The notes: generated by a model from the letters alone, not told the origin. 64,000 bases of DNA from Nocardia mexicana NBRC 108244 (GCF_001613165.1 NZ_BDBV01000035.1:62001-126000), one strand, 5' to 3'; positions 8,773 through 18,196 are shown, counted from the first letter of the stretch. A program made the numbers and translations.

Positions 8773-9417
8773 TCACGGGTAGGGCAGCGCGTCGGCGCCG
8801 CGGGCCGCGAGCAGGGCGGTCATGAGGCTGATCTCGCTGTTCTGCTGCCGGACGAATTCGATCGCGGCACGGCGGACGGCGCCGGTACGGCTGCGGTCGT
8901 AGGCCGCCTGCGCCATATCCACGCCGCCGCGGTGATGCCGAATCATCAACTGGAGAAACAGCCTCTCCGCATCGGTTCCGCGCAGCCCCGCCAGGCGGGC
9001 GAGCTCATCGGTGCTCGCCATGCCCGGCATCGGCGGCCCGCCGTGCGGATGCGCGCCGCCGTGCTGCCCGCCGTGCTGCATCCAGGCCATCGAGCCGTCG
9101 GAGGCCAGGGGCTCCTCGGCCAGCACCAGCCAGCCCCGCATCATGGCGATTTCGGCCGTCTGGGCGGCGGCGATCTGATCGGCCTGGGCGCGTATCTGCG
9201 GTATCACCTCGCGAGACAGCGTGTGCGACAGCAGGATTGCCTGATCGTGATGGGCGGACATGTCCTGGGCGAATCCGATGTCGACGGCCGACAGCCGGAC
9301 GCCGGGCCCCTCCGGTGCGGGGCCCGTCCAGCGCCCGGCGCCGAAAGCGATCAGTGCGATCGCGACAACTGCTGCGGACCAGGCCGTTCCGCGAATGATG
9401 CGTGCCCTACGAGCCAA
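8773..9417 (-). CDS. DUF305 domain-containing exported protein
   Basis: 214 residues. An N-terminal arginine-rich stretch and a hydrophobic helix (about 10-27) serve as signal or anchor. The DUF305 ferritin-like fold is marked by paired histidines in D-M-S-A-H-H-D-Q-A (about 52-60) and M-I-R-H-H-R-G-G (about 162-169). The interdomain loop is rich in His, Met and Gly (H-G-G-Q-H-G-G). DUF305 proteins often accompany copper or other metal genes; the biochemical role is unproven. The ATG at 9417 overlaps the end of the LVIVD gene by 11 bp, so the pair is translationally coupled. Confidence 0.82.
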   Translation of the reverse strand: MARRARIIRGTAWSAAVVAIALIAFGAGRWTGPAPEGPGVRLSAVDIGFAQDMSAHHDQAILLSHTLSREVIPQIRAQADQIAAAQTAEIAMMRGWLVLAEEPLASDGSMAWMQHGGQHGGAHPHGGPPMPGMASTDELARLAGLRGTDAERLFLQLMIRHHRGGVDMAQAAYDRSRTGAVRRAAIEFVRQQNSEISLMTALLAARGADALPYP

Positions 9418-10948
9418 CGGTCGAGTCCTGGTCCGCGGGTGGGGAATACACGTTGTCGCTCAGCTCCAGTGCCATGAACCCGTTGTCCGAGCACGAGGTC
9501 CAGATCTGGTTGCCGCGGAACTCCGGCGGCGACAGGCACCAGTCGGCCGACAGGTCGCCGAATGCCAGCTGCCCGAACCGCGGCCCGAACAGCGTGCCCG
9601 GGTCGACTCGGCCCGCGATGCTGTCGCGCAGCAGCGGGATCAGGCCGAAGACCGGCACGCCCAGGGTCGAGGCGACCGCATGCGGTGAATTCGGCAGTTG
9701 CAGAGCGTTTTTGCCGGTCTGTGCGGGCGGGTTGTAGTAGGCGATCTCGTGAATATCGTCGATATCGCGCACGTCGAACACCCTGATCCCGGCCTGCCCC
9801 CACGAGCAGGCCAGGGCGGTCGGATCGGTCTGCCGGTCGGCCGCGCAGTAGTGCGAATCGTAGGAGTACGCGGAACCGCCCATGGCCGAACGCCATTGGT
9901 CGTCGATATTGCCGGGCAGCTGCACCTCGAGCTTGAGCGTGCGCACGATCTCGGCCCGCCGCGGATCGGAGACGTCGATCAGTTTGACGCCGCCGGAGCT
10001 CGCCTCGTCGGGCGTGAAGATATAGGGCGTGCCGCCGTAACTCACCGGCACGCTGTGCTGATTGAACAGCCCGTCGGCCCACAGATAGGTGGCCAGCTGC
10101 GGCACCACCGGATACGGGTCGCGGCGTTGAATCGCGCCGATATCGAGGATATTGATGCCGGACTGGATCGACAGGTACATCCGATTGCCGTCCGGGCTGA
10201 TGCCGAAGCCGTGGTCGGTCAGGGCCTGCAGGCTCTGCCAGATGATGCGCGGGTTGGCGGGATCGCGGATATCGATCGCGCTGAGCACGCCCGGCCCGAC
10301 GCCGGAGGCCCAGTAGGTGTTGCCGTCCGGCGAGAAGCCGCCCTCGTGCGACAGGAACGGCAGCGGCATCGTCAGGTCGGTGCCCGGCCCGCGATTGAGC
10401 AGCCGCGGATGGGCGCAGTCGGAGATGTCGTACACCGAGAAGTAGGCGGTGCCCATGGCCACCGGAACCGCGGTGGCGGCCAGCAGCTTTCGCTCCTTGT
10501 TGACCTTCAGCGACTCCCACGTGCCGCCGAGCATCGCCGGCTCGTTCAGCGAGGCCGTGCGCACCGGGCGGGCGGGATCGGAGACGTCGAGCACGTGCAC
10601 GCCCGGCGCCGCCGCGTCGAGCAGGTTCCCCGGGAAGAACGTGCTGGTGTAGGAGCAGTGCTCGAAGGTGACCGAGAGGACGCCGCCGCCCTGCTCCTGC
10701 AGGCCGCCAACCTGAAACATGTTGCACCGGTAGCCCTGCCTGCTGCGGCCGCTGCTGCGATCCTCGGCGGGGACGTCGCCCTGCAGGCCCGCCTCCGGCA
10801 TCGAGCCTGGACCACATTCGGCGCGCGGCACCGAAACCGTGCCTATCTCGGTAAAAGTGGTCGTTCCGGCACTGGCTCCGGCGGGCGCCAGCACGGCGAT
10901 CAGTACGGCTGCGAGCGCCGATCCAGCGGCGCGTGTCCACAGTGACAC
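9407..10948 (-). CDS. Secreted LVIVD-repeat beta-propeller protein
   Basis: 513 residues from the GTG at 10948, chosen because GGGGGTGGAG precedes it and a clean Sec signal follows (ends A-G-A-S-A). The body has repeated D-I-x-D-P-x-x-P and D-V-S-D-P-R-R-A blocks typical of LVIVD-repeat propellers. Several cysteines suggest disulphides outside the cell. No catalytic motif is recognised. It overlaps the downstream DUF305 gene, a pairing common in actinobacteria, so the two likely act together at the envelope. Confidence 0.75.
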   Translation of the reverse strand: MSLWTRAAGSALAAVLIAVLAPAGASAGTTTFTEIGTVSVPRAECGPGSMPEAGLQGDVPAEDRSSGRSRQGYRCNMFQVGGLQEQGGGVLSVTFEHCSYTSTFFPGNLLDAAAPGVHVLDVSDPARPVRTASLNEPAMLGGTWESLKVNKERKLLAATAVPVAMGTAYFSVYDISDCAHPRLLNRGPGTDLTMPLPFLSHEGGFSPDGNTYWASGVGPGVLSAIDIRDPANPRIIWQSLQALTDHGFGISPDGNRMYLSIQSGINILDIGAIQRRDPYPVVPQLATYLWADGLFNQHSVPVSYGGTPYIFTPDEASSGGVKLIDVSDPRRAEIVRTLKLEVQLPGNIDDQWRSAMGGSAYSYDSHYCAADRQTDPTALACSWGQAGIRVFDVRDIDDIHEIAYYNPPAQTGKNALQLPNSPHAVASTLGVPVFGLIPLLRDSIAGRVDPGTLFGPRFGQLAFGDLSADWCLSPPEFRGNQIWTSCSDNGFMALELSDNVYSPPADQDSTVGS

Positions 10949-11104
10949 GTTCTCCACCCCCTTGCGGTTAGAACGTGTTGCAGCATATGTGCGCGCGGTG
11001 GTCGCTGTCCGGGAATCGGGGGATTCGATGCGGGCGGGGCGCTGTCTTGATTCATTGCCGTTGCTTGTGTCCCGAGCCACATTTCGCTAACCTCGCTCCA
11101 TTGC

Positions 11105-11120
11105 GAGACTGACCCGTCTC
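11105..11120. promoter_or_regulatory. GAGAC-N6-GTCTC operator-like site A
   Basis: A perfect 5-bp inverted repeat with 6-bp spacer lies between the divergent LVIVD and secreted hydrolase genes, 46 bp before the hydrolase start. The same architecture occurs at 14461-14482 and 32510-32527 next to TetR genes. It is probably a TetR-type operator. Confidence 0.5.
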
Positions 11121-11165
11121 ACTTTTTTCTCGTGACGGGTCGCGGTACCGAGGGGAGACTCATCG

Positions 11166-12182
11166 ATGAGGATGAGCACGACGCTGCGCGCGTTCGCGGT
11201 CGTAACGGCGACTGCGCTTGCGCTACTGGCGAATACGTCGACCGCGCCCACTGCGCGGGCCGACGACCTGATGCCCGGCGTCACCGCCCGGAGCGTCTTC
11301 GGCGAAACCGGACCGCATCCGGTGGCGACGGCGGTGCGCACCAACCCGTGCACGGAATCGGTGTTCGGCATGGTCATGCACATCGGCGCCCACATCCTGG
11401 GCAATCGCGACGATCCGACCTGCACCCAGGCGTTTCCGTACGGGTTGGAGTCGCCGATCGGGGTCAATACCTACTATCCGGCCGATATCGCCGATATGCC
11501 GGACGCGCCGTTGATCGTCATGATGCCCGGCGCCAATGCCAACGCGGGCATGTACGACGCGCTGGCCCGCCAGTGGGTCGGCCACGGGTTCGTGGTGGTG
11601 ATCCCGTACGACCACGAGAACTCGCTGCTGCATGTGCCCGCGATGGGGCTGGCGGTCGCCGTGCTGGCCGATCGTGACCCGAATTCGGTGCTGCACAACA
11701 AGATCGACCTGGGTCGAACCATTTTCGCGGGCCATTCGGGCGGTGGGCAGGCGGCGCTGCAGGCGGCCTCCGTCGTGCCGGGAGTCGCCCAGGCCATAGA
11801 CCCGGACCTTCGCGTGGCCGGGACCCTGGCCATCGAACCCGGCCCACTGGCGGCCGGGCCCGCGCTCACCGTTCCGACCCTGTTCCTCACCGGCTACAAC
11901 GATTTCATCGTGCCGGACTTCGCCTGGGTGCGGTGGTGGCAGTACAACCTGACCCACAACGCCCCGGCCTGGATTGCCAACGCCCGCGGCGTGAGTCACG
12001 CCAGCCCGATCGACGGGGTCGACGCGTACCTGTCGTCCGGCACCGCGCTCGCCTGGCTGAAGTACGTGGCATTCGGTGACGAGACCGCGGCGCGATTCTT
12101 CGTCGGACCCGACTGGTTGCTGCGCTCGGACAAGACCTACTTCAGCGTCGAACGCAACGCGCTTGCCGACGCCCTGCCATGA
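11166..12182 (+). CDS. Secreted alpha/beta-hydrolase (chlorophyllase/cutinase-like)
   Basis: 338 residues with a Sec signal ending about residue 32 (A-R-A-D-D). The nucleophile elbow G-H-S-G-G-G has its serine at 191. An oxyanion-type stretch M-M-P-G-A-N-A lies at about 119-125, and the late H in V-S-H-A-S is the likely catalytic histidine. The layout matches the chlorophyllase / poly(ester) hydrolase group. Substrate unknown; esters or lipids outside the cell are likely. The ATG has GGGGAG upstream. The serine beta-lactamase-like gene follows after 49 bp and is probably co-transcribed. Confidence 0.78.
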   Translation: MRMSTTLRAFAVVTATALALLANTSTAPTARADDLMPGVTARSVFGETGPHPVATAVRTNPCTESVFGMVMHIGAHILGNRDDPTCTQAFPYGLESPIGVNTYYPADIADMPDAPLIVMMPGANANAGMYDALARQWVGHGFVVVIPYDHENSLLHVPAMGLAVAVLADRDPNSVLHNKIDLGRTIFAGHSGGGQAALQAASVVPGVAQAIDPDLRVAGTLAIEPGPLAAGPALTVPTLFLTGYNDFIVPDFAWVRWWQYNLTHNAPAWIANARGVSHASPIDGVDAYLSSGTALAWLKYVAFGDETAARFFVGPDWLLRSDKTYFSVERNALADALP

Positions 12183-12231
12183 ATCCGACTGCAGCCCGGT
12201 GTTTTTCGATACCGAGACAGGAAGATCCCTG

Positions 12232-13617
12232 ATGCCGATCCGCAACACCCTCCTGGCCGCCGCGGCGCTGTCCGTGCTGCCCTTCGCCGCACCGCTCGCG
12301 GCGGCCGATCCCGGACCCGAGGCCGCGTGCGCGGAACCCGCGGCCGGTGCGGCGTTCCGGGGCGCCGATCCCGCCGAGGTCGGAATGGACCCTGCCGCGA
12401 CGCATGCCGCACTGGAATTCGGGACGCGCACAGGCGGTGTCGCGATCCAGGTCTATCGGCACGGCTGCCTCGTCGGCGATCGCACGCCGACCGGGAACGT
12501 GCCGCTGCCGCTGGCCAGTGCGACGAAGGGGGTGGCCTCCGCGGTGGTCGGCCGCGCGGTCACCCTGGGGTACTTCGGACTCGACGATCCGCTCGGAAAG
12601 TTCTTCCCCCAGGCGGATTCCGCCCATGCCGGGCTGACGGTCCGCCAGGTGCTGAACCAGACGACCGGCCTGCATTTCAGCTGGCCAGCCGACGTGTCGG
12701 GCCTCTACACCGATTCCGTGCTGCAGACCCTGGCCCAGCCCGCCGAGTACCCGCCGGGCACGACGTTCCAGTACGCCCAGAACGTCCTCGCCCTGCTGCC
12801 GAAGATCATCGAGCGCACCACCGGGACGGACTTCCCGGACTTCGCGCAGCGGGAACTGCTGCAGCCCTTGGGTATCGCGCGCGAGAACTGGATCTGGCTG
12901 CGGGATCGCAGCGGCAATACGGCCGTCAACGGCGGCCTCGCCATGCGGCCGGACGACCTGGGCCGACTGGGGCAGCTGATGTTGCACGAAGGTGCCTGGG
13001 GCGGAACGCAACTCATCGACCCCGACTACATCGGGCAGGCCCGCACGGGCAGCGATGCGAACCCCGGCTACGGATTCCTGACCTGGCTCAACTCGAGCGA
13101 CACCTATATGGGTGTCGAGGCTCCCAGATCGCTGCGGCACGACAATCCACAGTTCCCCGGATCGCCGCGGGACATGTATTCGTTCGAGGGCGCGCTCGGC
13201 CAATTCGTGACCGTGGTGCCCAGCCGGGACATGGTCATCGTCCGCCTCGGCGTCCCCACGCGCCTCGACACCAAGAACCCGATCTCGATGGTCACCGGTT
13301 CCGGTAATCCGGACACGAAGGAGCTGTATCACCGAATCACCGCCGCGGTCACCGATTTACCTGCCGAGCCGTACGTGAATCCGTACACGCTCCCGAGCCC
13401 GCCCCTGTCGATCCGCAACCTCGACGATCTGGCGAAACTGGCCGACCCGCTCAACGCCGCGGCGATCCTGCTCGGTGTCGGTCCGTACGCCTCGACCGGC
13501 TGTAATGTGCTGTGGTGCAACGGAAAACCGGTACCCGTGGATGTGTTCCGGGCGATCCTCGACACCGGCGGCCAGGTTGCGGCGGCGGTCCTCGGTCTGC
13601 AACACGGGCCGCGATAG
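12232..13617 (+). CDS. Secreted serine hydrolase, beta-lactamase (class C) fold
   Basis: 461 residues from the ATG at 12232 (AGGAAG upstream); the frame is open further upstream, but the signal peptide (hydrophobic 7-24, A-A-A-D) fixes this start. The catalytic S96-A-T-K99 tetrad and Y181-A-Q-N mark the penicillin-binding-protein/beta-lactamase superfamily (PF00144). These are commonly esterases or D-aminopeptidases rather than true beta-lactamases. The C-terminal 60 residues are an extra tail. It is in tandem with the preceding secreted hydrolase and converges with the TetR gene. Confidence 0.82.
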   Translation: MPIRNTLLAAAALSVLPFAAPLAAADPGPEAACAEPAAGAAFRGADPAEVGMDPAATHAALEFGTRTGGVAIQVYRHGCLVGDRTPTGNVPLPLASATKGVASAVVGRAVTLGYFGLDDPLGKFFPQADSAHAGLTVRQVLNQTTGLHFSWPADVSGLYTDSVLQTLAQPAEYPPGTTFQYAQNVLALLPKIIERTTGTDFPDFAQRELLQPLGIARENWIWLRDRSGNTAVNGGLAMRPDDLGRLGQLMLHEGAWGGTQLIDPDYIGQARTGSDANPGYGFLTWLNSSDTYMGVEAPRSLRHDNPQFPGSPRDMYSFEGALGQFVTVVPSRDMVIVRLGVPTRLDTKNPISMVTGSGNPDTKELYHRITAAVTDLPAEPYVNPYTLPSPPLSIRNLDDLAKLADPLNAAAILLGVGPYASTGCNVLWCNGKPVPVDVFRAILDTGGQVAAAVLGLQHGPR

Positions 13618-13664
13618 CCGGCGTTCGGCTCCGTGCCGGTGCGCGTCCGGTGTCGCGCGAGCGG

Positions 13665-14294
13665 CTACTCGGTGACGACCAGCGCGGCGGCGACGGGGCC
13701 GAGCGCCTGCATCAGATCGCTGATCGGCGGCCGGGGATCCGACAGCAGCCACTCGTGCGCCATGGCGTTGATGGCGCCGATGAGGGCGCTGGCTCCCCAG
13801 GTCGTACCGCCCGCGATGCGCGCCCCGGGCCCGGCGACCGAGGAGACGATGGTCTCCAGCGTGCGGGTCCACGTGCCCCGGCGCTCGCGGCGATGCTCCT
13901 CCATCCGGTCGCTGACGCCGACGACCTCGATGAACGCGACCTTGGCGCGATGGTGATCGGAGCCGACCGAGTCCAGGAACGCGGTCAGCACCACCTCGAT
14001 CACGTCCTCGATGGTCGTGCCCGGCGGCACCGTGGCCAGCGCCTGGGTGATGGCCTCGCCCGCCTCGTCGTGGATGTGGTCGTAGGCGGCGACCAGCACG
14101 TCCTCGCGGGTCTGGAAGATCTCGTAGAACTGGCGCTTCGACAGTCCGGCGGCCGTGCAGACGTCGGCCAGCGAGCAGTTCGCGTAACCGCGTTCGGCGA
14201 AGATCCGTATCGCCGCGTCGACGAAGCGTTGCCGCCGTTCGGCTTTCCGCTCCGTGACGGCGCGGCCGCCGTACTGTCTCTCCGCTGTGGTCAC
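13665..14294 (-). CDS. TetR-family transcriptional regulator
   Basis: About 209 residues from the GTG at 14294; an upstream in-frame start at 14345 would add 17 residues. The N-terminal HTH is clear: A-I-R-I-F-A-E-R-G-Y, then L-A-D-V-C-T-A-A-G-L-S-K-R-Q-F-Y-E-I-F. The ligand domain ends in a helix typical of the family. It is divergent from a secreted lipase, with a palindrome similar to two other sites in the window in the 205-bp spacer. I infer control of its own gene and the lipase. Confidence 0.85.
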   Translation of the reverse strand: MTTAERQYGGRAVTERKAERRQRFVDAAIRIFAERGYANCSLADVCTAAGLSKRQFYEIFQTREDVLVAAYDHIHDEAGEAITQALATVPPGTTIEDVIEVVLTAFLDSVGSDHHRAKVAFIEVVGVSDRMEEHRRERRGTWTRTLETIVSSVAGPGARIAGGTTWGASALIGAINAMAHEWLLSDPRPPISDLMQALGPVAAALVVTE

Positions 14295-14460
14295 CCGGCC
14301 ACGGTATCTCAGCGGTCGGCGGCATCCGGGGTTCCGGCCGGTCATGGCCGGGATCGGGACACGCTCCCCGTACCCTCCCGGTCGATGTCGCGATGTGAGC
14401 CGGGCATCCCGTGGGGGAGGGTTGCGATGCAGATCACGCCTGTGTCATAGTCTCTTCATC

Positions 14461-14482
14461 TGTGAGACTCGGGGGTTTCACA
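14461..14482. promoter_or_regulatory. TGTGAGAC-N6-GTTTCACA operator-like site B
   Basis: An inverted repeat with 8-bp arms and one mismatch lies 18 bp upstream of the lipase GTG and faces the divergent tetR gene. A second pairing, AGTCTC (14449) with GAGACT (14464), overlaps it. It shares the GAGAC-N6 half-site with sites A and C. Confidence 0.5.
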
Positions 14483-14499
14483 TTGTTGGAGAGGTGTCA

Positions 14500-15900
14500 G
14501 TGTTGACAGTGACGAGGAGGCGCACCGGCGCGGTGGCGGCCCTGCAGGTCGTGGTCGCGGCGACGGCCCTGTTGTTCGCATCGGGAACGGTGGCCGCCCA
14601 GCCGCCGGAGCCCGCGGCCGTTCCGGTGCAGCCCGCGGCCGCGCTGCCGATGCCGCCCGAGCTGGACCCCGCGTTCTATCACCCGCCCGCCGAGGTGGTG
14701 GCGGCGAAGGCGCCGGGGGAGATCATCGCGGCGCGGCAGGTGAATGTCGCCAATTTCGGGCTCATCCCGGTGAATGTCGACGCCTGGCAGCTGTCCTACC
14801 GCTCCAACAACAGCCGCGACGAGCCCATCGCCGCGGTGACGACCGTGCTGAAGCCGCGGGGCTCCGCGCCCGACAAGGTGCTGTCGATGCAGATCGCGGC
14901 GGACTCCCTGGCGCAGTACTGTTCTCCGTCGTACGCGGTGCAGCAGTGGTCGGTGGGTTCGTTCGTCGGGCAGGTCGTCGCACCGGCCGAATTCGTCATC
15001 GCCCAGGGCGCGGTGCAGCAGGGCTGGGGCGTGGTCATCCCCGACCACCAGGGCCCGAACCAGGCGTATGCCGCCGGGCCGCTGGCGGGCCGGATCACCC
15101 TCGACGGGGTCCGCGCCGCACGCAATTTCGACCCGATGCGGATCACGCAGGACGCGCGGATCGGCCTGTACGGGTACTCCGGCGGGGCGATCGCCACCGG
15201 ACATGCGGCGGAGCTGAAACAGAGCTACGCGCCGGAGCTCGATATCGTCGGTGCCGCCGAGGGCGGGGTACCGGCGGATCTGGGTGTGACGCTGAACGTG
15301 GCCAACGGCCAGGCCACCGCCGGGCTGATACTGGGTGCCGTGCAGGGGATCTCACGCGAGTACCCGGATTTCGCCAAGTTCCTCGACGAGAACATGGACC
15401 TGCTCGGCAAGGCGGTGACGACCGTGCAGAGCGGGCTGTGCGTGCAGTACCTGTCGAGCTTCCCGTTCCTGAACCTGAAGGGCATGCTGCGGACCGCCGG
15501 GGATCCGATGCAGCACCCGGCGGTAGTCGACGTGCTCGACAAGACCCGGATGGGCAAGTCGGTGCCGGACATGCCGATGTACATCTGGCAGGGCAACCCG
15601 GATGAGGTCATCCCGGTCGGGCAGGTGAACACGCTGGTGGATACCTACTGCCAAAGCCCCTCTGCCACTGTGCAATACACGCGTGAGCATTTCGCCGAGC
15701 ACGTGGCGACGGAGATCTCCGGTGTCGCCCCGGCGCTGCTGTGGATGCGCGATCGGCTCGACGGTGTTCCGGCCCAGCAGGGCTGCAGCACCGGTGACGC
15801 GGGCTGGCTTGCGTTGGACCCCAACGGCTTCCAACTGTTGGCCTCCACCTTCGGTGAGACCTTCGCGTCGTTCTTCGGCAAGCCGATCGGGGTGAAGTAG
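14500..15900 (+). CDS. Secreted LIP-family lipase
   Basis: 466 residues from GTG 14500 (GTG 14494 is also possible; GGAGAGG lies at 14488-14494). A Sec signal with hydrophobic core 12-29 ends in V-A-A-Q. The nucleophile elbow G-Y-S-G-G-A places the serine at 227. The late E-H-F-A-E-H segment supplies the catalytic histidine, with D in G-N-P-D-E-V as the likely acid. It belongs to the secretory lipase family (PF03583), which hydrolyses triacylglycerols or long-chain esters outside the cell. It is divergent from a TetR gene that probably represses it. Confidence 0.83.
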   Translation: MLTVTRRRTGAVAALQVVVAATALLFASGTVAAQPPEPAAVPVQPAAALPMPPELDPAFYHPPAEVVAAKAPGEIIAARQVNVANFGLIPVNVDAWQLSYRSNNSRDEPIAAVTTVLKPRGSAPDKVLSMQIAADSLAQYCSPSYAVQQWSVGSFVGQVVAPAEFVIAQGAVQQGWGVVIPDHQGPNQAYAAGPLAGRITLDGVRAARNFDPMRITQDARIGLYGYSGGAIATGHAAELKQSYAPELDIVGAAEGGVPADLGVTLNVANGQATAGLILGAVQGISREYPDFAKFLDENMDLLGKAVTTVQSGLCVQYLSSFPFLNLKGMLRTAGDPMQHPAVVDVLDKTRMGKSVPDMPMYIWQGNPDEVIPVGQVNTLVDTYCQSPSATVQYTREHFAEHVATEISGVAPALLWMRDRLDGVPAQQGCSTGDAGWLALDPNGFQLLASTFGETFASFFGKPIGVK

Positions 15901-15910
15901 GTGCCGCGCC

Positions 15911-17677
15911 TCAGTGGTCGCCCACCAGCCCGAATTCCGTGAGCAGCTCCCCGATTTCGGTGGCGTCCAGCTTCTCGAGCAGCTTGCGTCGCAGGATCTC
16001 CGGGCCGGGGAGCCGCACCTCCTTGCCGTCGCGCAGCCGGCTCGTCGCCGCGAGCAGCTTGCGGATGTCGTAGGTCGAGTTGAAGACCTCCGGCACGCCG
16101 CGCTCGATGCCGAGCAGCCGGTAGGCGGCCTCCATGCCGGTGCGGACGGAGTACTCGGTGGTGAAGATGCAGTCGCGGGTGGTCTCGGCGAACTGGCCGA
16201 TGAAGGCGAAGTTCACCCCGCCCCGGGGCACGATGTCGGGGCGGTCACCGGCCTGGCGCGGCATGAAGAATGCCGTGATGTAGGGCATCATGACCGGCAC
16301 GCACTTGGCGGCGCTCGCGGCGAGCTCGGGGATGTCGGCCTCCGGAACGCCCAGGTGGTACAGCCATTCCTGAGTGATCTCCTCGCCGGTGCACTCCTGC
16401 ATCGGCTTCCGGACGTAGTCCCCGGGCACGTCCACGAACAGCGAGTACACCCACACCACGATCTGATCCTTCGGCTGCTGCTTGAAATGCGGCTGCCGGT
16501 TCACCGTCCAGCTCATCAGCCATTTCGAATCGCGCACCGTCACGATGCCGCCGGTGACGACCTTGCCGCTGAACGGATCTCGCTTGCAGATCTTCTGAAT
16601 GTATTCGGGGATACGCTGATCCAGCGTCGTGACCGTCGCCGATTCCCACTTGGTCTCGGGGATGTGCCCGCCGAACACGTCGGGTCGGCCGAACGCCGGA
16701 TCCTTGGCCGCGATGCGCCGCCACAGATCCCATGCGGGCGCGGGGCCTTCGTTCAACTTCGCGGCGGTGTGGTGGTCACCCTCGTCGGAGTTCTCGGTGA
16801 GCGAGCCGATGGTGGTGAACACCAGATCGTCCGGGCCCAGGTCCACGCCGCCCTCCGCGCCGGTCGAGACCCAATGGATCCTGGTGGCCTGCTTGCGTTC
16901 CGGGGTGATCTCGAAATCGATATCGGTAACGGTGGTGTCGAACTTGAACTTCACGCCCTGGTCGAGCAGCCAGGTGTACAGCGGCAGCACCAGCGATTCG
17001 TACTGGTTGTACTTGGTGAACTTCAGCGCCGTGAAGTCGGGAAGTCCGCCGATGTGGTGGATGAAGCGGTGCAGGTACAGCTTCATCTCCAGCGCGCTGT
17101 GCCACTCCTCGAAGGCGAACATGGTCCGCCAGTACATCCAGAAGTTGCTGTCCAGGAAGTCTTTTCCGAAGACCTCGTTGATGCGCTTGTTCTCCATCTC
17201 CCCGCGGGTGGCGAGGAATACCTTGGTGATGTCCTTCTGCGCCCGGTCGGTCAGGGTGAACAGGCCGTCGGTGTGGGCGTCCTGCCCGCGCTTCACCGTG
17301 GCGCGCTGCAGCGACGAGTTCGGATCGTCCTTGTTGAGCCAATAGAATTCGTCCAGGACGCTGGCGTCGTCGATCTCCAGGGAGGGCACCGAGCGAAACA
17401 GGTCCCACAGGCATTCGAAATGGTTCTCCATCTCGCGGCCGCCGCGAATCACGAAGCCCTTCTTCGGTTCCCGGATCCCGTCCAGCGCACCGCCGGGGAT
17501 CCGCAGCTCCTCCAGGATCGTGATCTTGTTGCCCGGCATCCGCCCGTCGCGGATGAGGAACGCCGCCCCCGACAGCGAGGCGAGACCCGCGCCGACGAAC
17601 CAGGCCGTCTTGTCATCGACCCCCGCGGGCTTGCGGGGGCGGGCGAAGGCCTCGTAATTGCCACTGCTGTAGTACAT
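15911..17677 (-). CDS. ohyA: Oleate hydratase (FAD-dependent)
   Basis: 588 residues from the ATG at 17677, with GAGGGAG just upstream. The FAD-binding G-x-G-x2-S-L motif lies at 29-35, followed by the acidic strand end I-L-E-E at 54-57. R-G-G-R-E-M-E-N-H-F-E (78-88) holds the glutamate used in catalysis by characterised hydratases. Length and conserved blocks (M-Y-W-R-T-M-F-A-F, Q-Y-E-S-L-V-L-P-L) match the MCRA/oleate hydratase family. It adds water to the cis-9 double bond of oleate to give 10-hydroxystearate, usually peripherally at the membrane. The frame stays open upstream through a 32-bp minisatellite into a decayed TetR gene. Confidence 0.93.
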   Translation of the reverse strand: MYYSSGNYEAFARPRKPAGVDDKTAWFVGAGLASLSGAAFLIRDGRMPGNKITILEELRIPGGALDGIREPKKGFVIRGGREMENHFECLWDLFRSVPSLEIDDASVLDEFYWLNKDDPNSSLQRATVKRGQDAHTDGLFTLTDRAQKDITKVFLATRGEMENKRINEVFGKDFLDSNFWMYWRTMFAFEEWHSALEMKLYLHRFIHHIGGLPDFTALKFTKYNQYESLVLPLYTWLLDQGVKFKFDTTVTDIDFEITPERKQATRIHWVSTGAEGGVDLGPDDLVFTTIGSLTENSDEGDHHTAAKLNEGPAPAWDLWRRIAAKDPAFGRPDVFGGHIPETKWESATVTTLDQRIPEYIQKICKRDPFSGKVVTGGIVTVRDSKWLMSWTVNRQPHFKQQPKDQIVVWVYSLFVDVPGDYVRKPMQECTGEEITQEWLYHLGVPEADIPELAASAAKCVPVMMPYITAFFMPRQAGDRPDIVPRGGVNFAFIGQFAETTRDCIFTTEYSVRTGMEAAYRLLGIERGVPEVFNSTYDIRKLLAATSRLRDGKEVRLPGPEILRRKLLEKLDATEIGELLTEFGLVGDH

Positions 17678-17695
17678 GTGCTCCCTCTCTACGTT

Positions 17696-17985
17696 CGGGA
17701 ATACGGGGTGGCTGCGCCTGTGGGGATCGGGAATACGGGGTGCTGCGCCTGTGGTGATCGGGAATACGGGTGGCTGCGCTTGTGGTGATCGGGAATTCGG
17801 GGTGGCTGCGCTTGTGGGGATCGGGAATTCGGGGTGGCTGCGCTTGTGGGGATCGGGAATTCGGGGTGGCTGCGCTTGTGGGGATCGGGAATTCGGGGTG
17901 GCTGCGCTTGTGGGGATCGGGAATTCGGGGTGGCTGCGCCTGTGGGGAACGGGAGTACGGGTGGCTGCGCTTGTGGGGAACGGAT
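17696..17985. repeat. 32-bp minisatellite upstream of oleate hydratase
   Basis: About nine head-to-tail copies are present. The central ones are nearly identical and contain GAATTC at 17793, 17825, 17857, 17889 and 17921, an exact 32-bp period. The outer copies carry GAATAC or GAGTAC variants and small deletions. There is no spacer sequence between units, so it is not a CRISPR. No stop codon interrupts the minus-strand frame that joins it to the hydratase. Confidence 0.85.
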
Positions 17986-18196
17986 CGTCGATCAGCCGTG
18001 ATCTGTGCTCGCGCAGCTCCAGCGCCGCGCGGAAGTCCTCGTTGTAGACCATCGGCAGCAGCTCGACCTTGTAGGCGGCGTAGCGGAACAGCATCACGAC
18101 AGCAACATGTGCGGCCTGGGGATCTCGTGGGTCGAAACCTCGTTCGGCGAAGAGCGCAGCTGCGACGTCCAAGATGCAAGAATGCTTGTCCTGCAT
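17978..18196 (-). pseudogene. Remnant of a TetR-family regulator gene
   Basis: From ATG 18196 the frame starts like a TetR protein (I-L-D-V-A-A-A-L-F-A-E-R-G-F-D). It then jumps straight to a helix-rich segment (V-M-L-F-R-Y-A-A-Y-K-V-E-L-L-P) without the rest of the HTH, and after about 70 residues runs into the 32-bp repeats. A usual TetR protein is about 200 residues with an intact recognition helix. I read this as a gene that lost its DNA-binding core and C-terminal part, with the minisatellite occupying the damaged end. A perfect palindrome remains upstream. Confidence 0.6.

Noticed and set aside
12232-13617. True beta-lactamase
   Set aside because: The S-x-x-K and Y-A-Q-N motifs fit the broad PF00144 esterase/peptidase family; nothing shows beta-lactam hydrolysis.
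17696-17985. CRISPR-like array
   Set aside because: 32-bp units abut without unique spacers, and no cas genes are present; it is a minisatellite.
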